A stretch of 64,000 bases of DNA, from positions 124,001 through 188,000 of the forward strand of contig JAZKHT010000011.1 of NCBI GenBank assembly GCA_040385245.1, in the 5' to 3' direction. Under the pieces are notes generated by a model, which saw nothing but the letters and a program-made list of their open reading frames with translations, had not been told where the DNA came from and ran no database searches. The position numbers and the translations under genes were made by a program. Position 1 is the first letter of the stretch; each line of letters starts with the position of its first letter. This document shows positions 55,079 to 63,710 of the stretch, piece after piece. Source of the DNA: JAZKHT01 sp040385245. Its GTDB lineage: Bacteria > Pseudomonadota > Alphaproteobacteria > Rhodobacterales > Rhodobacteraceae.

Positions 55079-57124
55079 TCAGCCTTCGCGCAAGATATCC
55101 AGAAAGGCCACGCCAAAGCGTTCGATCTTTTGCGCGCCAAGGCCTTGAATGCGGTCCAGTTCCGACAGCGTCGACGGCCGCGCCTCGGCGATCTGGCGCA
55201 GGGTCGAATGGGTGCAGGACAGGTATTTCCCCGTCCCATCCTCGCCCCGCGCAAGGCGCAGTTGCACATCCGCCAAACGGTCGAGCACCTGCCCCGCCTC
55301 GCGCCCGGCTAAGCGCATCCGGGCGGGATGCAGGGGTGCCACTTCGGCCCCGGTGATCACCGCCAGAAAGGCAGCGCCGTAGCTTTCCAGCTTTTTCGCG
55401 CCGACCCCGGTGATGCCCATCATCTGATCCAGGGTTCGAGGGCGTCTTTCGGCCATCTCGATCAGGGTGCGATCAGGAAAGATGACATAGGCCGGGACAT
55501 TGCCCGCTTCGGCCAAGGCCCTGCGCTTGGCCTTCAGTGCCGACAGCAGCGGCGCATCTTCATCCGACACCAGCGTCTTGATGGCCATGCGCGGCTGGGC
55601 GGATTGCACCGTGTCGCGGCGCAGAGTGATGCTTTCCTCGCCGCGCAGGATCGGGCGGGCAGCTTCGGTCATGCGCAGCGCGCCATGGCGTTCGGTGTCG
55701 GGCCGCACCAGATCGCGGCCCATCATCTGGCGAAACACCGCCCCCCATGCGGGTTTCGATAGATCGCGCCCGACGGCAAAGGTGGGCAATTCGTCGTGCC
55801 CGCGTTCCTTTACCTTGGGTGTGGCATTGCCGGTCAGGATATCGATCAGATGCCCCGCCCCGAACCATTCGCCCGTGCGCAGGATCGCGGACAGCGCCTT
55901 GCGCACGGCGTCGGTGGCATCAAACAGATCGGCGGGGCGGTCGCACAGATCGCAATTGCCGCAGGGGGCGGAACTTTCCCCGAAATACCCCAGCAACACC
56001 TGCCTGCGGCAAGCAACGGCCTCTGCCAGACCCAGCAAGGAATTCAGCCGGGCGTGATCTGCGGCCTTGCGGTCGGGCGGGGCAAGCCCTTCGTCGATCT
56101 GCGACCGGCGCAGGCGAATGTCATCGGGGCCATACAGCGTCAGCGTTTCCGCCGGGGCTCCATCGCGGCCACCGCGCCCGATTTCCTGATAGTATCCCTC
56201 GATCGACTTGGGCAGATCGGCGTGGGCGACCCAGCGGATATCGGGTTTGTCGATCCCCATGCCGAAGGCGATGGTTGCGACGACGATCAGCCCGTCTTCG
56301 CGCTGAAAGCGGACTTCGACGCGCCTGCGGTCTTCGGCATCCATGCCGCCGTGATAATGGCAGGCGCTGTGCCCCGCCTCGCGCAGCGCCTGCGCCAAGG
56401 TTTCCGTCTTCGCCCGCGTGGCGCAATAGATGATCCCGGATTGCCCCTTGCGCGCGGCGGCAAAGCCCAGAATTTGCGTGCGCGGGGTGTCCTTGACCGC
56501 AAAGGCAAGGTGGATGTTCGGCCGGTCAAACCCGCGCAGGAAGGTGTCGGGGGCCACGCCATCGAACAGGCGCGTCACGATTTCGGCGCGCGTCTCTTCG
56601 TCCGCTGTGGCGGTAAAGGCGGCCAGCGGCACCCCAAGACTGCGGCGCAATTCGCCGATGCGCAGGTAATCGGGGCGGAAGTCATGGCCCCACTGGCTGA
56701 CGCAATGCGCCTCGTCCACGGCGATCATCGTCGTGTTGATCCGGCGCAGCATCGGCACGGTCGCCGCCGATGCCAGACGTTCCGGGGCCATGTACAACAG
56801 CTTTAGCGTGCCCGCGTCCATGGCGGCAAAGACGGCTTCGGTTTCCTCGTCCGTGTTGCCGGATGTCAGCGCGCCCGCCTCAACCCCCGCTTCGCGCAGG
56901 GCGCGAACCTGATCCCGCATCAGCGCAATCAGTGGCGAAATGACAACCGTCACACCGGGGCGGCACAATGCCGGCAATTGAAAGCACAGCGATTTGCCCC
57001 CGCCCGTCGGCATGATCGCCAGTGCGTTGCGCCCTGCCAGAACCGCCTCGACAATCTCTGCCTGTCCGGGGCGAAAGCCGGGAAATCCAAAGACGGTTGC
57101 CAATAGCTCGTGCGGGTCGGTCAT
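55079..57124 (-). CDS. recQ: RecQ ATP-dependent DNA helicase
   Basis: This is a 681-residue 3'-5' helicase. It shows Walker A (IMPTGGGKSLCFQ), DEAHCVSQWGHDFRPDY, the RecQ-C zinc ligands (CRRQVL to CGNCDLC) and a winged-helix region. Two HRDC domains follow at the C-terminus, each with the pattern LIEMAERRP...GVGAKKLESYG and LRQIAEARP...GLGAQKIERFG. Two HRDC domains are more than the single one of E. coli RecQ. It acts in recombination repair. Confidence 0.95.
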   Translation of the reverse strand: MTDPHELLATVFGFPGFRPGQAEIVEAVLAGRNALAIMPTGGGKSLCFQLPALCRPGVTVVISPLIALMRDQVRALREAGVEAGALTSGNTDEETEAVFAAMDAGTLKLLYMAPERLASAATVPMLRRINTTMIAVDEAHCVSQWGHDFRPDYLRIGELRRSLGVPLAAFTATADEETRAEIVTRLFDGVAPDTFLRGFDRPNIHLAFAVKDTPRTQILGFAAARKGQSGIIYCATRAKTETLAQALREAGHSACHYHGGMDAEDRRRVEVRFQREDGLIVVATIAFGMGIDKPDIRWVAHADLPKSIEGYYQEIGRGGRDGAPAETLTLYGPDDIRLRRSQIDEGLAPPDRKAADHARLNSLLGLAEAVACRRQVLLGYFGESSAPCGNCDLCDRPADLFDATDAVRKALSAILRTGEWFGAGHLIDILTGNATPKVKERGHDELPTFAVGRDLSKPAWGAVFRQMMGRDLVRPDTERHGALRMTEAARPILRGEESITLRRDTVQSAQPRMAIKTLVSDEDAPLLSALKAKRRALAEAGNVPAYVIFPDRTLIEMAERRPRTLDQMMGITGVGAKKLESYGAAFLAVITGAEVAPLHPARMRLAGREAGQVLDRLADVQLRLARGEDGTGKYLSCTHSTLRQIAEARPSTLSELDRIQGLGAQKIERFGVAFLDILREG

Positions 57125-57183
57125 GCGCCTGAATCATTCAGGGCGGGCCAAAGCGGCCCGCCAAAAGGGGGAAGCAACGGGTG

Positions 57184-57471
57184 TCAGTAGAACGTGGCGG
57201 CGTTGTTGATGATCACGATCCGCAGCGCATAGATCGCCAGCAGCATCAGAAGGGGGGCCAGATCAAGGCCGCCCATCTGCGGCAGCACCGACCGGACGCG
57301 GGAATAGACCGGCTCCAGCAGTCGGTTCAGACCGTCCCATACCTGCGCGACAAACGGCTGACGCAGGTTCAGCACCTGAAAGTTGATCAGCCAGCTCATG
57401 ATGATATGGGCAAGGATGATCCATTGCGCGATATCAAGGATCAAAAGCAGGATTTGCAGGATCGAGGTCAT
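57184..57471 (-). CDS. YggT family membrane protein
   Basis: This 95-residue protein has two membrane helices. The family pattern is visible: IILAHIIMSWLINFQV, then LLEPVYSRVRSVLPQMGGLDLAPLLMLLAIYALR. YggT proteins are linked to osmotic tolerance and cell-division positioning in other bacteria; the role here is unknown. It ends 60 bases upstream of the recQ start, in the same direction. Confidence 0.9.
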   Translation of the reverse strand: MTSILQILLLILDIAQWIILAHIIMSWLINFQVLNLRQPFVAQVWDGLNRLLEPVYSRVRSVLPQMGGLDLAPLLMLLAIYALRIVIINNAATFY

Positions 57472-57603
57472 TCATGGGCCTCCGCACACAAGGGGTTGTG
57501 TCACAGGTAACGCCCCGCCCGCCAAAGGGCAATCCTTTCCGCAGCGTTTGTCTTGACCTTGCCGCCGAGCCGGGCCACCCAACGTTCCAGCACGGAGACA
57601 GCC

Positions 57604-58134
57604 ATGTATCCCTTTGTCCGCATGTTCCACCAACTGCACAAATTCCGCCATGCCCCCGCGCTGTTGGTTCTTGGAACCCACGTCAGTCATCACCGGTGCT
57701 GGCCGTGGGATCTGGACCCGTGGCGAGAGTTGAACAACGGCCGCACCCTGACCCTGTACGATCTGGGGCGGATTCCCTTGGGCAAGCGCACCGGATTGCA
57801 CAAGGCGCTGGCAGAGCGGGGGTGGGGGCTGACCGTCGCGGGCAACACCACCCGCTACCGTCGCCGCGTGCGGATGATGGATGTGGTCGAAATGCACAGC
57901 CGTTGTATCGGCTGGGACCACCGGTTCCTGTATATCGAGCAAAGCATGTGGAAGGGGGATGATTGCACCAGCCAGATCATCATCCGGTCTGCCATCACAT
58001 CGCCGTCTGGCATCGTGGCCCCGGTCGAATTGTTGCGCCACCTTGGCCAGCCTGTGGAAAGCCCACCCCTGCCCGATTGGGTGCAGGCCTGGATCAGGGC
58101 GGAATCGCTGCGCCCCTGGCCACCTGCGCGCTAA
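57604..58134 (+). CDS. Acyl-CoA thioesterase-like hotdog protein
   Basis: This 176-residue protein is of the thioesterase (4HBT_2/THEM6-like) type, with SHHRCWPWDLDPWRELNNGRTLTLYDLGRIPL as the region around the hotdog catalytic acid and DHRFLYIEQSMW later. It probably hydrolyses an acyl-CoA in the cytoplasm; the substrate is unknown. GGAGA lies upstream of ATG 57604. Confidence 0.8.
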   Translation: MYPFVRMFHQLHKFRHAPALLVLGTHVSHHRCWPWDLDPWRELNNGRTLTLYDLGRIPLGKRTGLHKALAERGWGLTVAGNTTRYRRRVRMMDVVEMHSRCIGWDHRFLYIEQSMWKGDDCTSQIIIRSAITSPSGIVAPVELLRHLGQPVESPPLPDWVQAWIRAESLRPWPPAR

Positions 58135-58200
58135 AACCGCTCGCCGCTTGCGTGTATCACCCTTTTCAGGCTTCATCCCCGCAAACCACAGGGGCTGGCG

Positions 58201-59571
58201 ATGACGAGTGAACAGAAGAAACGCATCTGGGGCTGGTACTTTTTCGACTGGGCCAGCCAACCCTATAACACGCTGCTGCTGACCTTCATCTTCGGCCCCT
58301 ATTTCGCTGAGATCGCCCGTGGCTACTATATGGGCACCGGGATGGAGGAAGAGGCCGCAAAAGCCGCGGCGCAGGCCTATTGGGGCTTTGGCCTTGCCAT
58401 CGCGTCCATCATCATTGCCGTCTGTGCGCCGATCCTTGGGGCGATTGCCGATGGCACCGGGCGCAGGCTGATCTGGGTCTGGGTGTTTTCGGCCTTTTAC
58501 ATCACCGGGTCCGGCGCGCTGTGGTACGTCGCCCCGGGCGGCGAGGCTGCGATGCTGTTCTGGGCGGTCACTTTTTTCGGTCTTGGTTTCATCGGGATGG
58601 AATTTGCGACGATCTTCACCAACGCGCTGATGCCGTCGCTGTCTGACCATGACGATATCGGCCGGATTTCTGGATACGGCTTTGCCTTTGGTTATCTGGG
58701 TGGGTTGATCGCGCTTGTGATCATGCTGCTGTTGATGGCCGAAAACGCGACAACCGGTTTGACGCTGCTGGGGATTGACCCGATCCTTGGTCTTGATGCC
58801 GAAGCGCGCGAAGGCACCCGCGCAGTGGGGCCGTTTACCGCGCTGTGGTTTGCCGTGTTCATGATCCCGTTCTTTCTGTGGGTGAAAGAGCCAAAAACGG
58901 ATGCCCGTCCGCTGAACATCGGTGCCGCCATGAACAGCCTGCGCGCGCTGTTGGCCAGCCTGCGGTTCCGGCGCAGTCTGTCGGCCTATCTGGCATCGTC
59001 GCTGTTCTACCGCGATGCGCTGAACGCGCTGTACGGCTTTGGCGGTGTCTATGCGTCGGGGGTATTGAACTGGTCGATCATCCAGATCGGCACCTTTGGC
59101 ATCCTTGGGGCCGTCACCGCCATGGTCGCCAGTTGGTTCGGTGGCAAGGCCGACCGGCGCTGGGGGCCGAAACCGGTGATCATGGTGTCGATCATCGTGC
59201 TGATCCTTGTCTGTTCTGTGATCGTCGGCATGACGCGCGAAGGCGTCTGGGGCATCCCGATGGACCCATCCTCGAACACACCGGATCAGATATTCTACCT
59301 GTGCGGCGCGTTGATCGGCGCTGCGGGTGGCACGCTTCAGGCCGCCAGTCGCACGATGATGGTGCGCCACACCACCCCCGACCGCGCGACCGAGGCGTTC
59401 GGGCTGTTCGCCCTGTCCGGCAAAGTGGCAAGCTTCATGTCCCCCACCCTGATCGGCATCGTCACGGCGGCCAGCGGTTCGCAGCGCATCGGTATTTCAC
59501 CGCTTATCTTGCTGTTTCTTATCGGCCTTGTTCTGTTATTCTTTGTAAAACCAAGGGGCGAGCAGGCATGA
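58201..59571 (+). CDS. MFS transporter, UMF1/Atg22-like family
   Basis: This 456-residue protein has about 12 membrane helices. The N-terminal signature WGWYFFDWASQPYNTLLLTFIFGPYF is typical of the UMF1 family, as is the long loop between helices 6 and 7. The substrate is unknown; fungal relatives export amino acids from vacuoles. Its stop overlaps the mepA start (ATGA). Confidence 0.9.
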   Translation: MTSEQKKRIWGWYFFDWASQPYNTLLLTFIFGPYFAEIARGYYMGTGMEEEAAKAAAQAYWGFGLAIASIIIAVCAPILGAIADGTGRRLIWVWVFSAFYITGSGALWYVAPGGEAAMLFWAVTFFGLGFIGMEFATIFTNALMPSLSDHDDIGRISGYGFAFGYLGGLIALVIMLLLMAENATTGLTLLGIDPILGLDAEAREGTRAVGPFTALWFAVFMIPFFLWVKEPKTDARPLNIGAAMNSLRALLASLRFRRSLSAYLASSLFYRDALNALYGFGGVYASGVLNWSIIQIGTFGILGAVTAMVASWFGGKADRRWGPKPVIMVSIIVLILVCSVIVGMTREGVWGIPMDPSSNTPDQIFYLCGALIGAAGGTLQAASRTMMVRHTTPDRATEAFGLFALSGKVASFMSPTLIGIVTAASGSQRIGISPLILLFLIGLVLLFFVKPRGEQA

Positions 59572-60464
59572 TCCGCAGGGCAGTATTCGGGCTATTGGGC
59601 GCGCTGGCGCTGGCGTTGCCTGCGGGGGCCGAGACGCTGGCAAATCGTCTGTTCGGCGCGCACGACCGACCGTCACAACAAGACAGCATGCCGATCGGCA
59701 GCTATGCGCGGGGCTGTGCGGCCGGGTTGATGGAACTGGCCGAAACGGGGCCGACATGGCAGGCGATGCGCCTGTCGCGCAACCGCAACTATGGCCAGCC
59801 GGAAATGATCAGCTTTCTTGTCGATCTGTCGGTGGCGGCCACCCAGATCGGGTGGCGGGGCCTTTATATCGGAGACATCAGTCAACCGCGCGGCGGTCCG
59901 ATGACGTCGGGACATGCCAGCCACCAGATCGGACTGGACGCGGATATCTGGATGCTGCCACCACCGCGGCTGGACCTGAGCAGGGCCGAGCGTGAGGATA
60001 TCAGTTCCATTCCCGTCCGCTCTGCGGATCAACGGACGGTCACCCGGAACTGGACCCCGCGCCACCATGCCCTGCTGCGCGCCGCCGCCAGTGACGGGCG
60101 TGTCGACCGGATATTCGTCGCCGCCGCCGTCAAGATCGAGATGTGCAAGACCGCCAAGGCATCCGACAAGAAATGGCTGCAAAAGATCCGCCCCGTTGCG
60201 GGCCATGACACGCATTTTCATGTGCGCCTGAAATGCCCAAAGGGTGCTGGTCTGTGTGAAACCCAGAAACCATCCGTGTCCGAGCTGTCGAATGGCGGCA
60301 ACGGGTGCGATGACACTTTGACATGGTGGGTGACTGATTATCTGACCCCGCCGAAACCAACCAAAAAGCCCACCGAACCCGCCCCCCCGCGCAAGCGTGG
60401 CCCGCGCGAGTTCACGATGGCTGACTTGCCGCGCCAATGCAAAAACGTCCTTTCGTCGCAGTAA
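59568..60464 (+). CDS. mepA: Penicillin-insensitive murein endopeptidase MepA
   Basis: This 298-residue exported zinc peptidase (signal peptide 1-21, cut near GAETLA) belongs to the M74 LAS family. Zinc and active-site residues lie in SGHASHQIGLDADIW and HDTHFHVRLKC. It cuts peptide cross-links in peptidoglycan. Five Cys in the C-terminal half suggest disulfides. It is coupled to the transporter upstream by a 4-base overlap and overlaps the next gene by 28 bases. Confidence 0.94.
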   Translation: MIRRAVFGLLGALALALPAGAETLANRLFGAHDRPSQQDSMPIGSYARGCAAGLMELAETGPTWQAMRLSRNRNYGQPEMISFLVDLSVAATQIGWRGLYIGDISQPRGGPMTSGHASHQIGLDADIWMLPPPRLDLSRAEREDISSIPVRSADQRTVTRNWTPRHHALLRAAASDGRVDRIFVAAAVKIEMCKTAKASDKKWLQKIRPVAGHDTHFHVRLKCPKGAGLCETQKPSVSELSNGGNGCDDTLTWWVTDYLTPPKPTKKPTEPAPPRKRGPREFTMADLPRQCKNVLSSQ

Positions 60465-61348
60465 CCGCAGGCATCCTTCTGATGCTTGGGCTGGAAAGCA
60501 GTGCAAGCCCGCCCCACGCGCGCGGGTTCTTTGGCAGCATCACCTGGGCAATGCCGGATGATTACCGTTTCGGCGGGCTTTCCGGGATCGAGGTGTCAGC
60601 GGATGGTCTGACCTTCTTCGCCTTGTCGGACGCGGGCGGGATCATCGCGGGCCAGTTTGTGCGGGATGCGGTGGGTCGGATCATTTCGGTGAACGCCGCT
60701 CCGGTGCGCCCCCTGAAGGCGCGCGGGCAAAGCATGCTTGCGAATGGGCGCACTGATGCCGAGGGGTTGGCACTTGCCCCGGACGGCAGTCTTTACGTCT
60801 CGTTCGAGCGCGCGGCGCGGGTGTTGCATTATGCCGATCCCGCCGCCTCGGCCACGAACCTGCCCGAACACCCCGACTTTGCGCGAATGCAGAACAACTC
60901 GTCGCTCGAGGCATTGGCGATAGATGCGGATGGCACGCTTTTCACCCTGCCCGAACGGTCTGGCGGCACCGAAAAGCCCTTTCCCGTTTATCGGTTTCGG
61001 GACGGCGTCTGGGATCAGACCCTGAATGTGCCCCGCAGTGGCACCTTTCTGGCGGTTGGGGCTGATATCGGGCCGGATGGTCGGTTCTATCTGCTGGAAC
61101 GGCAATTCACCGGCATCGCAGGTTTTGCGACCCGTCTGCGCAGTTTCGCCATCACGGAAACCGCAATGACAGACGAGCGGATGCATCTGCAATCCATCCG
61201 TGGTCAGCACGACAATCTGGAAGGGGTGTCCGTCTGGCGGGATGCACAAGGGCGTCTGCGCGCCACGATGGTGTCGGATGACAACTTCAACTTTTTCCAA
61301 TCCACGCAGATCGTGGAATATCTGCTGGACGACGCGGGGCAGGGTTAG
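60437..61348 (+). CDS. Exported phytase-like esterase
   Basis: This 303-residue protein starts with a signal peptide (about 1-24) and continues as an 'esterase-like activity of phytase' beta-propeller: FGGLSGIEVSADG, FFALSDAGG, RTDAEGLALAPDGSLYVSFE, SLEALAIDADGTLFTLPE and DNLEGVSVW. The exact substrate is unknown. Its start lies 28 bases inside mepA, so the two are translated from the same message. Confidence 0.88.
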   Translation: MQKRPFVAVTAGILLMLGLESSASPPHARGFFGSITWAMPDDYRFGGLSGIEVSADGLTFFALSDAGGIIAGQFVRDAVGRIISVNAAPVRPLKARGQSMLANGRTDAEGLALAPDGSLYVSFERAARVLHYADPAASATNLPEHPDFARMQNNSSLEALAIDADGTLFTLPERSGGTEKPFPVYRFRDGVWDQTLNVPRSGTFLAVGADIGPDGRFYLLERQFTGIAGFATRLRSFAITETAMTDERMHLQSIRGQHDNLEGVSVWRDAQGRLRATMVSDDNFNFFQSTQIVEYLLDDAGQG

Positions 61349-61360
61349 GCCCGCACCCGA

Positions 61361-61449
61361 TTGACTTTGCCGTTCGCCCGGCCTAATGCGCCCCGTCCCC
61401 AATCCCGGGGGCCAAGTCTCCGCGACCTTGTAAAAAACGGACAATAGAC
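61361..61449 (+). promoter_or_regulatory. yhhQ promoter and folded leader
   Basis: TTGACT (61361-61366) and TAATGC (61384-61389) with 17-base spacing form a good promoter. In the leader, GCCCC (61390-61394) pairs with GGGGC (61408-61412). CAAGTC (61413-61418) pairs with GACCTTG (61424-61430) with one bulge. Then TAAAAAACGGAC follows, whose GGAC (61439-61442) can pair with GTCC (61395-61398) in the first loop, a pseudoknot close to the start codon. Queuosine-precursor transporters are often under preQ1 riboswitches; the match to any consensus is unproven. Confidence 0.45.
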
Positions 61450-62073
61450 ATGACCCGCTCTCTTATCCCCGGCATTCTTGCCATGGCTGCCATTGTTGTA
61501 GCCTCGAACATCTTTGTGCAGCACCCGCTTGGCCAATGGCTGACCTGGGGGGCTATCACCTATCCCTTCGCGTTTCTGGTGACGGACCTGACAAACCGCC
61601 TGCAAGGTGCAGCTGCGGCACAGCGCGTCGTGATCGTCGGCTTTGTCGTCGGCGTCTTGTGTTCAATCATCGGCACACAGATCATGGGCGAGTTCGGGCC
61701 TTTGGTCACGATCCGCATCGCCGTGGGGTCTGGCGCTGCCTTCCTTGTGGCGCAGCTGTTGGACATCACCGTGTTCAACGCCTTCCGTCGTCAGGCATGG
61801 TGGCGCGCGCCACTGATATCCACCCTGATCGGGTCGTCGCTGGATACCGCGCTGTTCTTTTCCATCGCCTTTTCGGGTGCCCTGATGTGGGTCGAGCCGT
61901 CCAATGATGTGTCCTGGGCAGCCGAGATGATGCCTGTGCTTGGCCTTGGTCCGGTGGCCCCGTTCTGGGTATCGCTGGCGGTGGCCGACTGGTGCGTAAA
62001 GATCGCGCTGGCCCTTGTCGCGCTGATTCCCTTTCGCGTCATTTTGAATAAACTTGACGCACCGGTTGCGTAA
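61450..62073 (+). CDS. yhhQ: Queuosine-precursor transporter (VUT/YhhQ family)
   Basis: This 207-residue membrane protein has about six helices. Family segments: WGAITYPFAFLVTDLTNR, RIAVGSGAAFLVAQLLDITVFNA and WWRAPLISTLIGSSLDTALFFSIAF. E. coli YhhQ takes up preQ0/preQ1 for tRNA queuosine modification. No other queuosine gene is adjacent. No strong Shine-Dalgarno is seen, apart from the GGAC region in the leader. Confidence 0.92.
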   Translation: MTRSLIPGILAMAAIVVASNIFVQHPLGQWLTWGAITYPFAFLVTDLTNRLQGAAAAQRVVIVGFVVGVLCSIIGTQIMGEFGPLVTIRIAVGSGAAFLVAQLLDITVFNAFRRQAWWRAPLISTLIGSSLDTALFFSIAFSGALMWVEPSNDVSWAAEMMPVLGLGPVAPFWVSLAVADWCVKIALALVALIPFRVILNKLDAPVA

Positions 62074-62143
62074 AATGTTTTGACAAACACAAAATCTGTG
62101 TCACCTTTCCCTTATCGGCAACCATTTGAAAGGAGGTGATCCA

Positions 62144-62200
62144 GTGTCTAGAGTGATATTGGAGAGAGGTGTCGGGACAGTCATGGGGGGTGTTTTCTAG
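62144..62200 (+). CDS. Candidate 18-residue peptide (possible 33-residue frameshift product)
   Basis: A GTG lies 7 bases after GGAGG in a near-maximal Shine-Dalgarno, and the frame encodes MSRVILERGVGTVMGGVF, then stop. A run of six G (62185-62190) lies just before the stop. With one G fewer, the frame would stay open to 62246 (33 residues, ending NRPLIGLDT). This may be a slippage site, a sequencing-run error or a coincidence. No family is recognised. Confidence 0.45.
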   Translation: MSRVILERGVGTVMGGVF

Positions 62201-62270
62201 GGGCAGACCTCTGGTTAACAGACCACTGATTGGGTTGGATACCTAACTGGCCCATCTCCTTGGAACTCGG

Positions 62271-62299
62271 AAAGGGTCGCCGCACACCGGCGACCCTTT
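62271..62299 (+). terminator. Strong intrinsic terminator
   Basis: A perfect 12-bp stem, AAAGGGTCGCCG (62271-62282) with CGGCGACCCTTT (62288-62299), has a 5-base loop (CACAC) and is followed by CTCTTGT. It separates the micro-locus from arfB. Confidence 0.88.
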
Positions 62300-62331
62300 C
62301 TCTTGTGCGTCCCCTTGTTTAGCATGGGCCA

Positions 62332-62754
62332 ATGCTGCGCATCACAGACACACTTTCCCTGCAAGACTGGGAGCTGACGGAAAACTTCTCTCGGTCGTCT
62401 GGGCCGGGGGGGCAGAATGTCAACAAGGTCGAAACCGCCGTCGAACTGCGGTTCGAGGCTGAACGGTCGCCTTCCCTGTCGCCCGCCGTCAAGGCACGGC
62501 TCAAGCGCATCGCAGGGCGGCGCTGGACCTTGGAGGGCGCGATTGTCATCCGCGCCGAAGAAACCCGCAGCCAGATGCGCAACCGCGAACTGGCGCGCGA
62601 ACGGTTGGTTGAAATGATCCAGCAGGCATTGATCGCGCCCAAGCGGCGGGTGCCGACAAAGCCGACCTTGGGAAGCCAGCGCCGCCGCCTTGTCGCCAAG
62701 GCCGTGCGAGGAGAGATCAAGGCGGGGCGCGGCAAGGTCGCGGACGAGGAATGA
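62332..62754 (+). CDS. arfB: Ribosome-rescue peptidyl-tRNA hydrolase ArfB
   Basis: This 140-residue class I release-factor-like protein has the catalytic GGQ (SSGPGGQNVNKVETAVEL) and the basic C-terminal tail (SQRRRLVAKAVRGEIKAGRGK) that enters the empty mRNA channel. It frees stalled ribosomes. The GTGA-type overlap with the next gene is 4 bases, so the two are coupled. Confidence 0.95.
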   Translation: MLRITDTLSLQDWELTENFSRSSGPGGQNVNKVETAVELRFEAERSPSLSPAVKARLKRIAGRRWTLEGAIVIRAEETRSQMRNRELARERLVEMIQQALIAPKRRVPTKPTLGSQRRRLVAKAVRGEIKAGRGKVADEE

Positions 62755-63710
62755 CGGATTTGGCGCATCAGGCCGCATCCCATTGGGGGGCGACAGTCAC
62801 CCGTCTGATCCGCGCCCGCGAGAATGCCGTTTATGAAATGGCCCTGCCTGATGGTAGCCGCGCCGCACTGCGCCTGCACCGGATGGGCTATCAGGGGGAT
62901 ACGGCCATCCGGTCTGAACTTTGGTGGTGTGCCGAACTGGCCCTGGCGGGCGTGCCCGTGGCGACACCCGTGCCCGCCCGCACTGGCGACCTGCTGGTGA
63001 CCCTGCCGAACGGGCGCACCGCATCATCCATCGTCTGGATCGACGGCGATCCTTTGGGCGAGGCGGGCGTTCCCCTTGCCGGGCCGTTGTCGCTGCAGAT
63101 TGCCCGTCACCGCGCACTGGGGCGATTGATTGCGCAGGTTCATACGGTGACCGACACCCTGACGCTGCCGCCCGATTTTACCCGCCCGCGATGGGACATT
63201 GCGGGCTTGGTCGGCGAGGCACCGTTTTGGGGCCGTTTCTGGGACCATCCCGGGGCAACACCGGAACAGACGGCCATCTTGTGTACCGCGCGTGATTTTC
63301 TGCGCGACGCTTTGACCAACTATCAGCGGGGGGATTTCGGTCCCATCCATGCGGATGTGCTGCGCGAGAATGTTTTAGTGAACAATGGTTCACTGTCCCT
63401 GATCGACTTTGACGATTCCGGTCTTGGGTTTCGGCTGTATGACCTTGGCACGGTGCTGAGTCAGAACCTGTATGAACCCGGATACGCAGATATCCGTGAT
63501 GCCCTGATCCAAGGCTACACCGAAACCCGCCCCGCGACGCAGCGCATGGTGGAAATATTCACCCTTGCGCGCACGCTGGCATCCGTTGGATGGACAATGC
63601 CGCGCCTTGCGGCGGATGATCCTATCCACCGCAGCCACATTGCCCGCGCCGTGATGTGCGCCCGGCGGGTGATGTCGGATCACCCAGCGCTACCACCGAC
63701 AGCCCGTTAG
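62751..63710 (+). CDS. Aminoglycoside-phosphotransferase-fold kinase
   Basis: This 319-residue APH/choline-kinase-fold protein has the catalytic loop FGPIHADVLRENVLVNNG followed by LSLIDFDDSG, the N-lobe ALRLHRMG, and an IVWIDGDPLGE hinge. It probably phosphorylates a small hydroxyl compound (for example a homoserine-, choline- or sugar-like one). It overlaps arfB by 4 bases and pncB tail-to-tail by 4 bases. Confidence 0.85.
   Translation: MTDLAHQAASHWGATVTRLIRARENAVYEMALPDGSRAALRLHRMGYQGDTAIRSELWWCAELALAGVPVATPVPARTGDLLVTLPNGRTASSIVWIDGDPLGEAGVPLAGPLSLQIARHRALGRLIAQVHTVTDTLTLPPDFTRPRWDIAGLVGEAPFWGRFWDHPGATPEQTAILCTARDFLRDALTNYQRGDFGPIHADVLRENVLVNNGSLSLIDFDDSGLGFRLYDLGTVLSQNLYEPGYADIRDALIQGYTETRPATQRMVEIFTLARTLASVGWTMPRLAADDPIHRSHIARAVMCARRVMSDHPALPPTAR

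Larger units (their letters stand above)
62080..62299 (+). ncRNA. Candidate short transcript with extreme Shine-Dalgarno
   Basis: A TTGACA at 62080-62085 has only a weak -10 (ACCTTT, 17 bases on). The unit ends in a 12-bp terminator. GAAAGGAGGTGATCCA (62128-62143) is the exact complement of the 16S rRNA 3' end as known in alphaproteobacteria. AAGGAGGT...CCAG (62130-62144) can also pair with CTGG...ATCTCCTT (62247-62261), one G-U. The product may be a small RNA, a leader-peptide message, or both. Confidence 0.55.

Noticed and set aside
57472..59370. Long minus-strand frame opposite the thioesterase and the UMF1 transporter
   Set aside because: Composition (His, Gln, Arg, Pro) is typical of an antisense frame; both plus-strand genes have family motifs and ribosome binding sites.
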